This document shows, in pieces, positions 54,889 to 64,000 of a stretch of 64,000 nt of DNA (position 1 is its first letter; every line of letters begins with the position of its first letter). The DNA lies in contig NZ_VTEH01000003.1 in assembly GCF_008180615.1 (NCBI RefSeq), positions 65,685 through 129,684 of the forward strand. The letters run 5' to 3'. Position numbers and translations under genes: made by a program. The notes beneath the pieces were generated by a model. That model had not been told where the DNA came from. It did no database searches and saw nothing but the letters and a program-made list of their open reading frames with translations. The DNA comes from Rossellomorea vietnamensis (GTDB lineage Bacteria > Bacillota > Bacilli > Bacillales > Bacillaceae_B).

Positions 54889-54978
54889 ATGAGAAAGAAA
54901 AATATACTATTATTCATTATTCTTTTAATTATGTCACTGGGTTGGGGAGTTCTCTACTGGATGTTCTTTGCAAGTTGA
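54889..54978 (+). CDS. Small single-pass membrane peptide, 29 residues
   Basis: The 29-codon frame begins at ATG 54889 with AAAGGAG about 10 bases upstream. The peptide has four N-terminal charged residues (MRKKN), then a helix (ILLFIILLIMSLGWGVLYWM) and a short end. It is too short for automatic gene calls. It lies between lysA and ribT. Family unknown, but the strong ribosome site and clear topology make it credible. Confidence 0.6.
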   Translation: MRKKNILLFIILLIMSLGWGVLYWMFFAS

Positions 54979-55084
54979 TGCAGGTCTTAAGTTTGATATA
55001 TCCCTTTTCTCGGAATAAAGTTGAATATTTTTCTTAATTTTAGTAAGATAATAAACGGTTAATACGAATACACGGAAAGAATAA

Positions 55085-55489
<405 letters not shown>

Positions 55490-55524
55490 TATCAGAGGGA
55501 ATTAACCTCTGCCTTAAATAATAC

Positions 55525-55557
55525 AAAAAGACTGGCATGATTGATGTCAGTCTTTTT
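55525..55557. terminator. Bidirectional terminator between ribT and ypuF
   Basis: AAAAAGACTGGCAT pairs with ATGTCAGTCTTTTT around GATTG. It overlaps the ypuF stop codon on the minus strand. Confidence 0.88.
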
Positions 55558-56056
55558 GTTTCTGTCTATTTAACAGTGCATCTGATCTCATTTTGATCAC
55601 GTCCGAGCGGTCTCGGAGTGAATGCCGGTGTATGATGGAATCAGGGATGACGTCCAATTTTCCGATCTTGCGGCATTCCTGTTCACATAGTTGTGTCAGT
55701 TCCTCATTGAGAGGAAGATTGATACTCTGATAATCAATTCCGGAAACGATGTTTTTCAAGGTTTCCTCTAGAAGCGGGAGAAGTTTATCAAAGTCAATTC
55801 CCAGGCTCTTCAAAGAGTCGGGGTGCTGCTTCAAGATATTGGTCCCTTTTCTAAGAATCCTCACTGCTCCGCTTCTGTTCTTTCGGCGATAATGGTAAAA
55901 GCCGACGGCAATCTGTATGAGCCCGACCCAAACAGACTCCCTGTTGCCCGGATCTGTTTCCTTCCAATATTCCTCGAGTACCTCGTGGCATTCAAAATAA
56001 TCCCGGTCACAGTGGAAATGGATGAGGAAATCTAGATAATCATTTGGATAAGACAT
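55547..56056 (-). CDS. ypuF: DUF309 protein YpuF
   Basis: This 169-residue helical protein of the DUF309 family has FHCDRDYFECHEVLEEYWKE near residue 13 and VGLIQIAVGFYHYRRKNRSG near residue 42, a conserved pair with His and Glu/Asp residues that suggests a metal or nucleotide site. ATG 56056 has GGAGG 10 bases upstream. TTG 56062 is too near. In B. subtilis ypuF also precedes scpA, but there it is on the same strand; here it is opposed. Function unknown. Confidence 0.85.
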   Translation of the reverse strand: MSYPNDYLDFLIHFHCDRDYFECHEVLEEYWKETDPGNRESVWVGLIQIAVGFYHYRRKNRSGAVRILRKGTNILKQHPDSLKSLGIDFDKLLPLLEETLKNIVSGIDYQSINLPLNEELTQLCEQECRKIGKLDVIPDSIIHRHSLRDRSDVIKMRSDALLNRQKQKD

Positions 56057-56205
56057 TGGCAAATTTCCTCCTTTTCTTCGATTAGTTTACCATATTCCCT
56101 ATGCCTCGGAAAAACGCAATCCTAAATTTACTATTGGAGAATGCTTTATAATCTACTATACTAATAGATAGTCTTAAAATCGCACAAAATGGAATTGGTG
56201 ATATT

Positions 56206-56967
56206 ATGGAATACAATGTGAAGATTGATGCCTTTGAAGGTCCCCTGGACTTGCTTCTGCATTTAATTCACTCTTTGGAAGTCGATATTTATGATATTCC
56301 GATGGCTCAAATTACTGAGCAGTACTTGTTGTACATACATACTATGAAAAAACTTGAGCTTGATGTGGCCAGCGAATATCTTGTGATGGCTGCAACTTTG
56401 CTGGCGATCAAAAGCAAGATGCTTCTCCCAAAACATGAAGAAATAGCTCAAGAGGAAGATTTCGAAGTAGAGGAAGATCCACGGGACGAATTGGTTGATC
56501 GTCTGATTGAATACAAACGGTATAAAGAAGCGGCTGAGGAGCTTAAAAGCCGGGAAGAAGAAAGAGGCCGGATGTACACCAAGCCGCCAAGTGACTTATC
56601 TGAGTATGCTGAAGAGAAGGCGTCTGGAAAGCTCGATCAAGATGTGACCATTTACGACATGCTCGGGGCCTTCAATAAGCTGCTCCGCAGAAAGAAACTG
56701 CAAAAACCGGTAACCACCAAGATCACAAGACAGGAAATTCCCATCGAAAAAAGGATGGACGAAATTCTTACCCATATAAAAGGTTCCAAAGAGAAACAAA
56801 GCTTTTTCTCATTATTCCCTGACGAAGACCGTGAACATATTGTTGTTACATTCCTCGCAGTACTGGAACTTATGAAAAGAAAACAGATCATCGTCAGACA
56901 GGAACAAAATTTTGACGATTTTACTGTACAGTCATCAGAGGAGGCAGAACTGGTTGGAAATCATTAA
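56206..56967 (+). CDS. scpA: Segregation and condensation protein A
   Basis: ScpA is the kleisin of the SMC-ScpAB complex that organises and segregates chromosomes. The 253-residue protein begins [20 protein letters not shown], the family signature. A middle acidic and helical linker follows, and the C-terminal winged helix ([20 protein letters not shown]) contacts the SMC head. The start ATG has GGTGAT before it. It overlaps scpB by 14 bases. Confidence 0.95.
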   Translation: MEYNVKIDAFEGPLDLLLHLIHSLEVDIYDIPMAQITEQYLLYIHTMKKLELDVASEYLVMAATLLAIKSKMLLPKHEEIAQEEDFEVEEDPRDELVDRLIEYKRYKEAAEELKSREEERGRMYTKPPSDLSEYAEEKASGKLDQDVTIYDMLGAFNKLLRRKKLQKPVTTKITRQEIPIEKRMDEILTHIKGSKEKQSFFSLFPDEDREHIVVTFLAVLELMKRKQIIVRQEQNFDDFTVQSSEEAELVGNH

Positions 56968-57547
56968 TTGGAAGGGGATACTGGAAAGCCTGCTTTTCGC
57001 TGCAGGAGATGAAGGACTATCCCTCAAACAAGTCTGTGCAGTCTTAGAAATTGAGGAGCACCAGGCAATAGAGATTATAGAAGGTCTTTTTGCCGAGTAT
57101 AATAAAGACGAAAGCAGGGGCATACAGCTCATTGAATTAGCAGGCACTTACCAGCTTGTGACGAAAAAGGAACATGCCCCGTATTTGAAAAAGCTGGTTG
57201 AATCACCAAACGTCAACTCTCTATCACAGGCTGCTCTTGAGACACTGGCAATCGTCGCTTATAAACAGCCGATTACAAGGGTCGATATAGAAGAGATTAG
57301 AGGAGTCAAAACCGAGAGGCCATTAAGCACACTGGCGTCCAAAGGACTGGTCAAAGCGGTCGGAAGAGCTGAAGGAACAGGAAGAGCTATTTTATATGGA
57401 ACAACAAAAGAATTCCTGGATTACTTCGGTTTGAAGGATATAAGTGAACTTCCTCCACTGCCGGAAAATATTGATGAAGAATTTATGTCGGAGGATGCCG
57501 ATTTGTTTTTTGAAAAGTTTCAGGAAACAATGGATTCTCAGTCCTGA
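56954..57547 (+). CDS. scpB: Segregation and condensation protein B
   Basis: ScpB is the partner of ScpA in the SMC complex. It has two winged-helix domains in 197 residues. [18 protein letters not shown] near residue 9 and [20 protein letters not shown] near residue 97 are conserved. The TTG at 56954 lies 9 bases after GGAGG, and the family's NWK start supports it. It is the second gene of the operon and ends in a terminator. Confidence 0.95.
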   Translation: MEIINWKGILESLLFAAGDEGLSLKQVCAVLEIEEHQAIEIIEGLFAEYNKDESRGIQLIELAGTYQLVTKKEHAPYLKKLVESPNVNSLSQAALETLAIVAYKQPITRVDIEEIRGVKTERPLSTLASKGLVKAVGRAEGTGRAILYGTTKEFLDYFGLKDISELPPLPENIDEEFMSEDADLFFEKFQETMDSQS

Positions 57548-57567
57548 CTTTATGGTAAAATTATTAC

Positions 57568-57614
57568 AAGCTGATCGAAGGAGACGGCTTTCAATCTCCC
57601 AGATCAGCTTTTTC
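57568..57614 (+). terminator. Terminator of scpAB
   Basis: AAGCTGATC and GATCAGCTT form a stem with an inner GGAGA/TCTCC pairing, then TTTTC. Confidence 0.9.
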
Positions 57615-57746
57615 TTATAGTGTGTTTTCTGAAAGTTCAAAAATCGTCAGTGTAAGAGGAATTGAATGTTTTTTATCTCATAAAGATGGTAAGGAAACTA
57701 GTGAGACAATTACACCATTAATAAAAAGAAATTATGGAGGGGTTAG

Positions 57747-58238
57747 ATGAGCAATCCTATCGTCAAATCACAAGTAGAAGAAGTACATACATTCCTGGAA
57801 AAAACAGTTGCGGAGCTGGAAGGCTATCTGAATAATATCACCATAGGCTCGCTGCTTCAGGAGAAGAGCGGAGATAGGGCTTACTATGAGGGTGTTCTTT
57901 CCAATATTAGAAGGCTCCTTGTTTATTGTGAGGAAGGTCTCGATTCATGTTCTGTTGTCTTGCAAAATGAGCCTTTCATCAAGGGTGCTGCCGAAAAAAC
58001 ACTCTATAAAGTCTACCATCAGTGTATAGAAGAATTTTTCTCCCCTCGCTATGATTTATGGTACGAGGACAGCCGCTCAGCTTACACAGGAAAGAACTCC
58101 ATCATGTTCCGCCAGGATCTGCCGGAAAGCATCATGAGCCTGATGTCGGCTGCTGAAAGTGGTTTCCAGCAGGTAAGGGAAGAACTTGAATACTATGAAA
58201 CTGATTTCAGGACTAAAATAACCCAAGCCAGGGGCTGA
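57747..58238 (+). CDS. ypuI: YpuI family protein (DUF3907)
   Basis: This 163-residue, acidic soluble protein has predicted helices throughout (EEVHTFLEKTVAELEGYLNN and LSNIRRLLVYCEEGLDSC) and a central AAEKTLYKVYHQCIEEFFSP. It corresponds to ypuI in place and sequence type. It starts at an ATG behind GGAGGGG. Function unknown. It ends in a terminator, and the repeat array follows at once. Confidence 0.88.
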   Translation: MSNPIVKSQVEEVHTFLEKTVAELEGYLNNITIGSLLQEKSGDRAYYEGVLSNIRRLLVYCEEGLDSCSVVLQNEPFIKGAAEKTLYKVYHQCIEEFFSPRYDLWYEDSRSAYTGKNSIMFRQDLPESIMSLMSAAESGFQQVREELEYYETDFRTKITQARG

Positions 58239-58239
58239 G

Positions 58240-58281
58240 TTGAACAGCAGGAAGTGAATCTTTCACTTCCTGCTGTTTTTT
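58240..58281 (+). terminator. Terminator of ypuI
   Basis: AACAGCAGGAAGTGA pairs with TCACTTCCTGCTGTT around a 4-base loop, then T6. Confidence 0.94.
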
Positions 58282-58289
58282 GTTGTGCG

Positions 58290-59200
58290 GGAAATATGTA
58301 TCCTGCGGTGGCGTGTGGATACATGAGAGAGGAAGTTTGGCGGGAGATATGTATCCAGAGGAGGCGTGTGGATACATGAGAGAGGAAGTTTGGCGGGAGA
58401 TATGTACCCAGAGGAGGCGTGTGGATACATGAGTGAGAGCGTTTGGCGGGAGATATGTACCCAGCGGTGGAGGGTGGATACATGAGAGAGGAAGTATGGC
58501 GGGAGATATGTATCTAGAGGAGCTGGGTGGATACACGAGCGGTGAAGTTTGGCGGGAGATGTGTATCCAGAGGAGGCGAGTGGATACATGAGTGAGAGAG
58601 TATGGCGGGAGATATGTATCCAGAGGAGGCGAGTGGATACATGAGTGAGGGAGTTTGGCGGGAAATATGTATCTGGAGTAGCTGGGTGGATACACGAGCG
58701 GTGAAGTTTGGCAGGAGATGTGTATTCAGAGAAGGCGTGTGGATACATGGGTAAGAGAGTGTGGCGGAAGATATGTATCCAGAGGAGGCGAGTGGATACA
58801 TGAGTGAGAGAGTATGGCGGGAGATATGTATCTAGAGGAGCTGGGTGGATACACGAGCGGTGAAGTTTGGAGGGAGATGTGTATCCAGCGGTGGAGGTTG
58901 GATACATGAGAGAGGAAGTTTGGCGGGAGATATGTACCCAGAGGAGGCGTGTGGATACATGAGTGAGAGCGTTTGGCGGGAGATATGTACCCAGCGGTGG
59001 AGTGTGGATACATGAGTGAGAGAGTATGGCGGAAGATATGTAGCCAGAGCCACCAGGTGGGTACATGAGGGGGGAATTCAGCAGAAGATATGTATCTAAA
59101 GCCGTCGGGCAAATACATGAGAGTTGAAGTTTTATAGAAAATATGTTTCCCGAAAGGAGCCAGGTAGATACACAAACGGGCTGAATTTCAGCCAAGATAT
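58290..59200. repeat. Tandem palindrome array, family TGTATCCA-TGGATACA, period 53 bp
   Basis: About seventeen units, for example at 58351 and 58404, carry TATGTATCCAGAGGAGGCG then TGTGGATACATGAG, a palindrome with loop GAGGAGGCG or GCGGTGGAG. A spacer GAGGAAGTTTGGCGGGAGA joins them. It degrades near 59050-59200. This region is gene-free. The 310-codon open frame through it on the minus strand is discussed under rejected items. Confidence 0.93.
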
Positions 59201-59266
59201 GTACCTGGAACAGTCAAAAGAAAAAGAGTTGTCTATCGAAGGATAAATGAAATTGTTTTTCTGCAA

Positions 59267-59294
59267 TCATAAATCAAACCGCCCTGCATAGACT
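59267..59294 (+). promoter_or_regulatory. Candidate sigma-E promoter of dacB
   Basis: TCATAAA (59267-59273) and CATAGACT (59287-59294), 13 bp apart, resemble sigma-E KMATATT and CATACAHT (7 of 8 in the -10). dacB-spmAB is a known sigma-E operon. Confidence 0.5.
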
Positions 59295-59334
59295 TGTACA
59301 AACACCTTTGGACAAGGAAAGGGAGTAGATGTTT

Positions 59335-60489
59335 ATGAAGAAGATGAGACTGAGAGCCTTTATTTATAGGGTGATCATCATTTCTATCGTTTTTTCTTCT
59401 TTTAATGAAACGGCTGAGGCGGCACCTTCTGTCAGTGCGCAGAGGGCGATTGTCATAGATCAGGATACGGGAAGGGTACTGTACGAAAAAGATGCACATA
59501 CCCAAAGCCGGATTGCCAGTATAACGAAGATCATGACAGCTATCCTTGCAATAGAATCAGGGAAGTTGGACGAAGAAGCAACTGTAAGCAGCAATGCTGT
59601 AAAAGCAGAAGGTTCCTCGATTTACCTTAAGCCGGGAGAGAAGATTAAGCTGGAGGATTTGGTGTATGGCTTAATGCTTCGGTCTGGCAATGATTCTGCA
59701 GTTGCGATTGCCGAGCATGTAGGAGGAAGCCTCGATGGGTTTGTTTACTTGATGAACAAGAAAGCGGAAGAAATCGGGATGGTCAATTCCAATTTCGAGA
59801 ACCCTCATGGATTGGACGATCATGAGAACCACTACTCCACGGCTTATGATATGGCCATCTTGACAAGGTATGCTATGCAAAATGAAACCTACAGGGAAGT
59901 CTCAGGTACCAAAGTGCATACATCCCCTGACCCTGAAAACGATTGGGATAGGAAATGGCGGAACAAGAACAGGCTTTTGACGGAAAAATATAAGTATTGC
60001 ACCGGAGGCAAGACTGGATATACAAAAAGAGCCAAAAGAACATTAGTCACAACAGCGACCAAGAATGAGCAAAACCTGATTGCTGTTACACTTAACGGTC
60101 CGGACGATTGGAATGATCATATACAGATGTTTGAATATGGATTCAAGAACTTTGATACCGTCATCGCGCTTCCACAAGGAGAAATCCAGGATATTGAGGA
60201 CGAATTTTATAGGGATAAGGTCTTTATTAAAAGAGATGTGCTGATGGCAATCAAAAAGGAAGAAGAGGATCGTATAAGGATTGAATACAAGCTTCTAAAG
60301 CCTGAAGACTCCTGGAAGAACGGCAAAGTTCCTGAGGTTGTCGGCAGAGCGGTGGTATATCTGGAAGAAAAGGAAACAGAACGAGTACCTGTATTTTTCA
60401 AAAATGATGAAACAGAAGAGAAAAAAAGCTGGTGGATGTTTTGGAAACAGTCTTTCATTTCAATCATCGGAGTAAAAGTGGATGGTTAA
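59335..60489 (+). CDS. dacB: D-alanyl-D-alanine carboxypeptidase DacB (PBP5*)
   Basis: It cleaves the terminal D-Ala in spore cortex peptidoglycan from the mother cell. The 384-residue protein has a signal peptide (FIYRVIIISIVFSSFNETAEA), the S11 active site (ASITKIM near residue 61, SGN near residue 117, KTGY near residue 227) and a membrane-binding end with WWMFWKQSFIS. ATG 59335 is 9 bases after GGGAG. The stop overlaps spmA by 8 bases. Both DacF and DacB copies are in the window. Confidence 0.94.
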   Translation: MKKMRLRAFIYRVIIISIVFSSFNETAEAAPSVSAQRAIVIDQDTGRVLYEKDAHTQSRIASITKIMTAILAIESGKLDEEATVSSNAVKAEGSSIYLKPGEKIKLEDLVYGLMLRSGNDSAVAIAEHVGGSLDGFVYLMNKKAEEIGMVNSNFENPHGLDDHENHYSTAYDMAILTRYAMQNETYREVSGTKVHTSPDPENDWDRKWRNKNRLLTEKYKYCTGGKTGYTKRAKRTLVTTATKNEQNLIAVTLNGPDDWNDHIQMFEYGFKNFDTVIALPQGEIQDIEDEFYRDKVFIKRDVLMAIKKEEEDRIRIEYKLLKPEDSWKNGKVPEVVGRAVVYLEEKETERVPVFFKNDETEEKKSWWMFWKQSFISIIGVKVDG

Positions 60490-61075
60490 CTATATCTGGG
60501 TCGGGATGACCATCATCGGCCTTATCTTTGCTGCTGTGAACGGGAAGATGCAAGAGGTAAACGAAGCTATCTTTCAATCCGCGAACGAAGCAGTCACACT
60601 ATGTATCGGTCTTGTGAGCATTTTAGTGTTCTGGCTTGGGATCATGCGGATCGCTCAGGATTCAGGTCTGCTGGATAAGCTGTCCTATTTGTTCCGGCCA
60701 ATTGTCCGACGGTTGTTTCCTGAAGTGCCGCCGGACCATCCTGCTATGGGCTACATTCTTTCGAATATGATGGCCAATATGTTCGGACTGGGCAACGCTG
60801 CAACTCCTCTTGGCATCAAGGCGATGGAACAGCTGAAAGAATTAAATGGAGGAAGAGACTATGCCAGCCGTTCTATGATAACGTTTCTGGCGATCAATAC
60901 ATCGAGTTTAACAATAATACCAACCACGGTCATTGCTATTAGAATGAATTATGATTCGGCCTCACCTACTGAAATTGTCGGCCCGACTCTCGTGGCAACC
61001 TTTCTCTCTACTATCGGAGCAATTATGATCGACCGTTATTTTTACCACAGAAGAATCCGCAATGGAGTGAAGTGA
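60482..61075 (+). CDS. spmA: Spore maturation protein A
   Basis: SpmA is a 197-residue inner membrane protein needed for spore core dehydration. It has four predicted helices and the nucleoside-transporter-like gate region VFWLGIMRIAQDSGLLDKLS near residue 48 and NMMANMFGLGNAATPLGIKA near residue 97. The ATG is inside the dacB end, and spmB follows after one base. Its biochemical activity is unclear. Confidence 0.93.
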   Translation: MVNYIWVGMTIIGLIFAAVNGKMQEVNEAIFQSANEAVTLCIGLVSILVFWLGIMRIAQDSGLLDKLSYLFRPIVRRLFPEVPPDHPAMGYILSNMMANMFGLGNAATPLGIKAMEQLKELNGGRDYASRSMITFLAINTSSLTIIPTTVIAIRMNYDSASPTEIVGPTLVATFLSTIGAIMIDRYFYHRRIRNGVK

Positions 61076-61076
61076 A

Positions 61077-61607
61077 ATGGAGATTATCTCAACAATTTCA
61101 TTATGGCTGATTCCAATGCTGATTGGAATCATTCTTTTATACGGAACCTTTAAAAAAGTGCCCACCTATGAGAGCTTTGTTGATGGGGGAAAAGAAGGCA
61201 TCAAAATTGCGGTTTCCATTATTCCGTTTCTGATCGGGATGCTTGTCGCCATAACGATATTCAGGGCCTCAGGTGCTCTTGAATATTTTGTTTCGCTGAT
61301 AGAGCCTGTACTTCACGCGATTGGGATACCAGCCGACATAGTTCCGCTCGCTATCATCAGGCCGATTTCTGGTACAGCTGCGCTTGGGATGGTAAGTGAT
61401 TTGCTGGCTGTCCATGGACCGGATTCTTTCATAGGAAGGCTGGCTTCCGTTCTTCAAGGAAGCACCGATACCACCTTTTACGTCCTAACCGTCTATTTCG
61501 GAGCGGTAGGCATCAAGAAAATGGGCGATGCCTTAAAAGTCGGACTGCTCGCAGACCTGATCGGCATCATAGCAGCAATCGTTATCGTGACCCTTATGTT
61601 TTCGTGA
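61077..61607 (+). CDS. spmB: Spore maturation protein B
   Basis: SpmB is a 176-residue paralogous membrane protein that acts with SpmA. YGTFKKVPTYESFVDGGKEG near residue 21 and IRPISGTAALGMVSDLLAVHGPDS near residue 97 (split here as IRPISGTAALGM) are family marks, with GSTDTTFYVLTVYFGAVGIK near residue 130. It completes the dacB-spmA-spmB operon and lies 93 bp before a terminator. Confidence 0.93.
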   Translation: MEIISTISLWLIPMLIGIILLYGTFKKVPTYESFVDGGKEGIKIAVSIIPFLIGMLVAITIFRASGALEYFVSLIEPVLHAIGIPADIVPLAIIRPISGTAALGMVSDLLAVHGPDSFIGRLASVLQGSTDTTFYVLTVYFGAVGIKKMGDALKVGLLADLIGIIAAIVIVTLMFS

Positions 61608-61699
61608 GGAAAAATCTTAGGACACACTCATAATTATTAGAAAATGTTTTTCAAATGGTTTAGTGTTAGTGCTCTTTTATTTAAACGTTCACATATAGT

Positions 61700-61740
61700 A
61701 GACAAACTCCGCGGCTGCAACAGCGGGGTTTGTCTATTTT
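61700..61740 (+). terminator. Terminator of dacB-spmAB
   Basis: AGACAAACTCCGC pairs with GCGGGGTTTGTCT around a short loop and is followed by a T run. Confidence 0.85.
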
Positions 61741-61859
61741 ACTTAAGTTTTAGAATTCATACTTAATATAGTATTAGCAAGCAGGTATCTACTTTAAAAT
61801 TTCCTGGTCTATGGGAGCGAGGTTAAGGATCCCTATGTAGAACTGATAGTTTTCTTAGG

Positions 61860-62125
61860 TTAAGTAATTTAATTGCAAAAATAGAGGTAAAAAACTCCCT
61901 TATTTCATTTGTTTCTACAAAAACAGCTAAAATAGAGGAATAAATTTCCTTTACTTGACTCAAAACTTAGAAAATCAGGAGAATTTGCTTAAATAAGGGA
62001 AAAAGGTACCCTTATTTACTACCATTGTTAGCTCATAGTTGTGATTAACGGTAAAAACTTCCCTTATTTCTTTCCGCTATCGGCTCAATTAGGGAAATGA
62101 AGTTTATTTCATTTATCTTTTTACT
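61860..62125. repeat. Hairpin array, family AAATAAGGG-CCCTTATTT
   Basis: Stems AAATAGAGG/CTCCCTTATTT and AAATAAGGG/CCCTTATTT begin near 61878, 61930, 61991 and 62044, intervals of 52, 61 and 53 bp. It is the most degenerate family of the set. Confidence 0.65.
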
Positions 62126-62658
62126 GAGAGGGCTGTTCGCAGCAAACGTACGACCTCCTGGAGAACTAGCGGTTTTCCAGTTCCAGCGGCCGAGGATATA
62201 GACTTAGTGGAACTGTTTTGCAGGGAAAAGATCCGTCACTCACCTGGGGCATCGCTGCTTTTCTGTCTGTTCCTTTCTTTTGCCACATCAATCACTATGT
62301 TTGTTATTTTCCATAACCTATTGCGGAAGCCCCGTAACTGATTCATTGCTGACTGCATGCTTACGATTAAGAATTCATCGACCGGTCTCGGAATCGCAGG
62401 CCTGAAACAATAATGAGCAAACTTATTTAAAAAATCGAAGATACTCTAAGTCTTCTTTTTAACAGTGCACCTTTTAAAAAGTCCTTATGTTACCAATACT
62501 AATAAAGGACAATCACTTTGCATTTCCCTGCTTATATGTAATAATTCATTCATGTGAATGAATTTCAAAGTATTGATTGTATAGAAGGAATTTTATTATA
62601 GAAATCTGAAATAGATCAATGGAAATGAAACACGTATTTAATTAAGAGGTGAATTAGA

Positions 62659-63390
62659 ATGGAACGTTTGCAAAAAGTGATTGCCCACGCAGGTGTGGCA
62701 TCTAGAAGAAAAGCCGAAGAACTGATACTTGAAGGAAAAGTAAAAGTGAACGGAAAGACTGAAAGAGAATTAGGAACGAAGGTAACAGGTTCAGATAAGA
62801 TTGAAGTCAACGGAGTGCAGATTGAAAGGGAAAATAAGGTTTACTATCTGCTCTATAAACCAAGAGGGGTCATTTCAGCAGTAACAGACGACAAAGACCG
62901 CAAAGTGGTAACTGACTTCTTTCCTCACATCCAGGAAAGGATTTACCCAGTAGGAAGACTTGATTATGATACGTCCGGACTCATCCTTCTGACTAACGAT
63001 GGAGAGTTCGCCAACCTGTTGACCCATCCAAGCTATAATATCGACAAAACATATGTGGCGAGATTGAAAGGCATACCGCCAAAATTCAAGCTTAAAGAAC
63101 TGGAAAAAGGAATCATGCTTGAAGATGGCAAAACAGCGCCGGCAAAGGTGAAAGTCTTGAAGATAGAAAAAAAGCAAGACAAGGCAATTGTGGAAATTAC
63201 GATTCATGAAGGAAGGAACAGACAGGTGAAGAGGATGTTTGAAGCAGTCGGGCATCAAGTTCAAAAGCTGAAACGCGAACGATTTGCTTTCCTTGACCTT
63301 CACGGCTTGAATGCCGGAGATTCCAGAGAGCTTACCCCCCATGAAGTAAAGCAGTTGAGAGCACTGGCAGAAACCGGAAATCTCCTGTGA
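62659..63390 (+). CDS. rluB: 23S rRNA pseudouridine synthase RluB
   Basis: RluB makes pseudouridine in 23S rRNA (position 2605 in E. coli numbering). The 243-residue protein has an S4 RNA-binding domain (LQKVIAHAGVASRRKAEELI, residues 4-23), then a TruB-like fold with the catalytic Asp in VGRLDYDTSGLILLTNDGE near residue 103. INEGRNRQVKRMFEA-like HEGRNRQVKRMFEA is near residue 187. It begins at ATG behind AAGAGGTGAAT. It leads into resA, as in B. subtilis, where they are ypuL and resA. Confidence 0.95.
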   Translation: MERLQKVIAHAGVASRRKAEELILEGKVKVNGKTERELGTKVTGSDKIEVNGVQIERENKVYYLLYKPRGVISAVTDDKDRKVVTDFFPHIQERIYPVGRLDYDTSGLILLTNDGEFANLLTHPSYNIDKTYVARLKGIPPKFKLKELEKGIMLEDGKTAPAKVKVLKIEKKQDKAIVEITIHEGRNRQVKRMFEAVGHQVQKLKRERFAFLDLHGLNAGDSRELTPHEVKQLRALAETGNLL

Positions 63391-63489
63391 GTGAACTGAA
63401 ATCGAAAAGTGTCACACTTCCTTCAAAAACAAGCTCCTGAAGGAAAAAACAACAATGCTATAATAGATGAGAATATAATAAACACAGAC

Positions 63490-63518
63490 AAAAGGGACAA
63501 TCGCATTGTCCCCTTTCG
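63490..63518 (+). terminator. Terminator-like hairpin after rluB
   Basis: AAAGGGACAAT and ATTGTCCCCTTT enclose CGC with one bulged base. It lies between rluB and resA. Confidence 0.55.
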
Positions 63519-63559
63519 TTTGCAGCAAAAACTGTAAAATGCAAGGAGGCAGTAAAGAG

Positions 63560-64000
63560 ATGGATAAAAAAAAGCGCCGCTTGCTTATCCGGACAATCAT
63601 ATTGGTTGTGCTCGCTGCAGCAGTCATTTATACCTTATATGCTAACTTCACTAAGGAAGAACGGGGAGTCCTGAAAGCAGGAGACCAGGCACCGGATTTT
63701 GTGCTTCAGGATATGGAGGGCAATACTCACCAGCTATCCGATTATAAGGGGCAGGGGGTCTTCCTGAACTTCTGGGGAACCTGGTGCAAGCCTTGTGAAA
63801 AAGAAATGCCGTATATGGAAAATCAATATCAGGCTTTCAAAGATGAAGGTGTACAAATACTGGCTGTAAATGTCGGGGAGTCAGATTTTCAAGTCAATAA
63901 GTTCATTGAAGAACACGACCTTACATTTCCTGTTGTAGTAGATTCCGAGATAGATGTTCAAAACGCATATGGAATAAAGCCATTGCCTACAACACTTCTA
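63560..64000 (+). CDS. resA: Thiol-disulfide oxidoreductase ResA (truncated by the window)
   Basis: ResA reduces apocytochrome c on the outer face of the membrane for cytochrome c maturation. ATG 63560 follows AAGGAGG by 11 bases. A membrane anchor (LLIRTIILVVLAAAVIYTLY) is followed by a thioredoxin-like domain: GDQAPDFVLQDMEGN near residue 44, and the active site WCKPC near residue 76, where B. subtilis has CEPC. It runs to the window end without a stop after about 147 codons. About 30 more are expected. resBC should follow. Confidence 0.93.
   Translation, partial: MDKKKRRLLIRTIILVVLAAAVIYTLYANFTKEERGVLKAGDQAPDFVLQDMEGNTHQLSDYKGQGVFLNFWGTWCKPCEKEMPYMENQYQAFKDEGVQILAVNVGESDFQVNKFIEEHDLTFPVVVDSEIDVQNAYGIKPLPTTLL

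Larger units (their letters stand above)
61608..62658. other. Gene-free intergenic region of 1 kb
   Basis: It contains a terminator at about 61700-61740, the AAATAAGGG-type hairpin array (61860-62125), and a stretch at 62140-62300 with a CAGTTCCA/TGGAACTG hairpin that resembles the ends of the 41256 repeat. Downstream to rluB I see only AT-rich sequence. Confidence 0.7.

Noticed and set aside
58263..59195. 310-residue protein of tandem repeats on the minus strand
   Set aside because: Period 53 is not a multiple of three, frames overlap, there is no ribosome site, and the DNA repeats explain the open frame.

Overview
The window is a chromosomal segment of a low-to-mid G+C, endospore-forming Bacillaceae bacterium. 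The gene order follows the Bacillus subtilis yqjH-to-resA interval: dinB/yqjH, gndA, zwf, rnz, namA, yqjP-yqjQ, yqjW-yqjX, yqkB, yqkD, yqkE, yqkF, mciZ, nudF, spoIIM, fur, yqzK, xerD, deoB-punA, dacF, spoIIAA-AB-sigF, spoVA genes, lysA, ribT, ypuF, scpA-scpB, ypuI, dacB-spmA-spmB, rluB, resA. Strong Shine-Dalgarno sites, GTG/TTG starts, T-rich intrinsic terminators and the sporulation genes fit this. I cannot name the species.

Layout. 1-12.9 kb holds DNA polymerase IV, the oxidative pentose phosphate enzymes and RNase Z. It is interrupted by an efflux transporter with a divergent regulator and paired operators, a T-box leader in front of a RimL-type acetyltransferase, a frameshifted membrane gene and a cyclase-family gene. 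12.9-15.5 kb is a hairpin-repeat array split by an IS256-family element. 15.6-24 kb holds namA, a glycosyltransferase, yqjP-yqjQ behind a FadR-like operator, a LexA-type SOS polymerase with its YolD partner, and small Fe-S genes. 25-28.7 kb is a ketone-body and leucine-end catabolism block (HMG-CoA lyase divergent to thiolase-scoA-scoB) with a cre site. 30.5-33.5 kb is nagA-nagB-nagR with its dre operator and a truncated SIS gene. 34-42.6 kb holds yqkF, the tiny FtsZ inhibitor mciZ, nudF, a bacterial endonuclease Q, a flavin-dependent HpaB-type oxygenase, spoIIM, fur, yqzK and xerD. 43-46.6 kb is the nucleoside salvage operon deoB-punA-pdp. 47-64 kb is the sporulation core plus lysA, condensin subunits, the pseudouridine synthase rluB and resA, which is cut by the window end.

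The genes form several working units. One is NADPH supply by Zwf and Gnd. A second is acetoacetate breakdown to acetyl-CoA. A third is GlcNAc-6-P to fructose-6-P. Others are deoxynucleoside breakdown, forespore sigma-F control followed by spoVA, cortex modification (dacF, dacB, spmAB), and condensin loading.

The most unusual feature is a set of at least nine intergenic arrays of imperfect palindromes (about 1-0.5, 12.9-15.5, 24.2-24.7, 28.7-28.9, 29.0-29.3, 33.5-33.9, 46.8-47.0, 58.3-59.2 and 61.9-62.1 kb). Their stem sequences differ, yet nearly all share a repeat period of 52-53 bp, about five helical turns. Other points worth attention are the T-box on an acetyltransferase gene and a spoVA operon that lacks spoVAC, spoVAD and spoVAEb.
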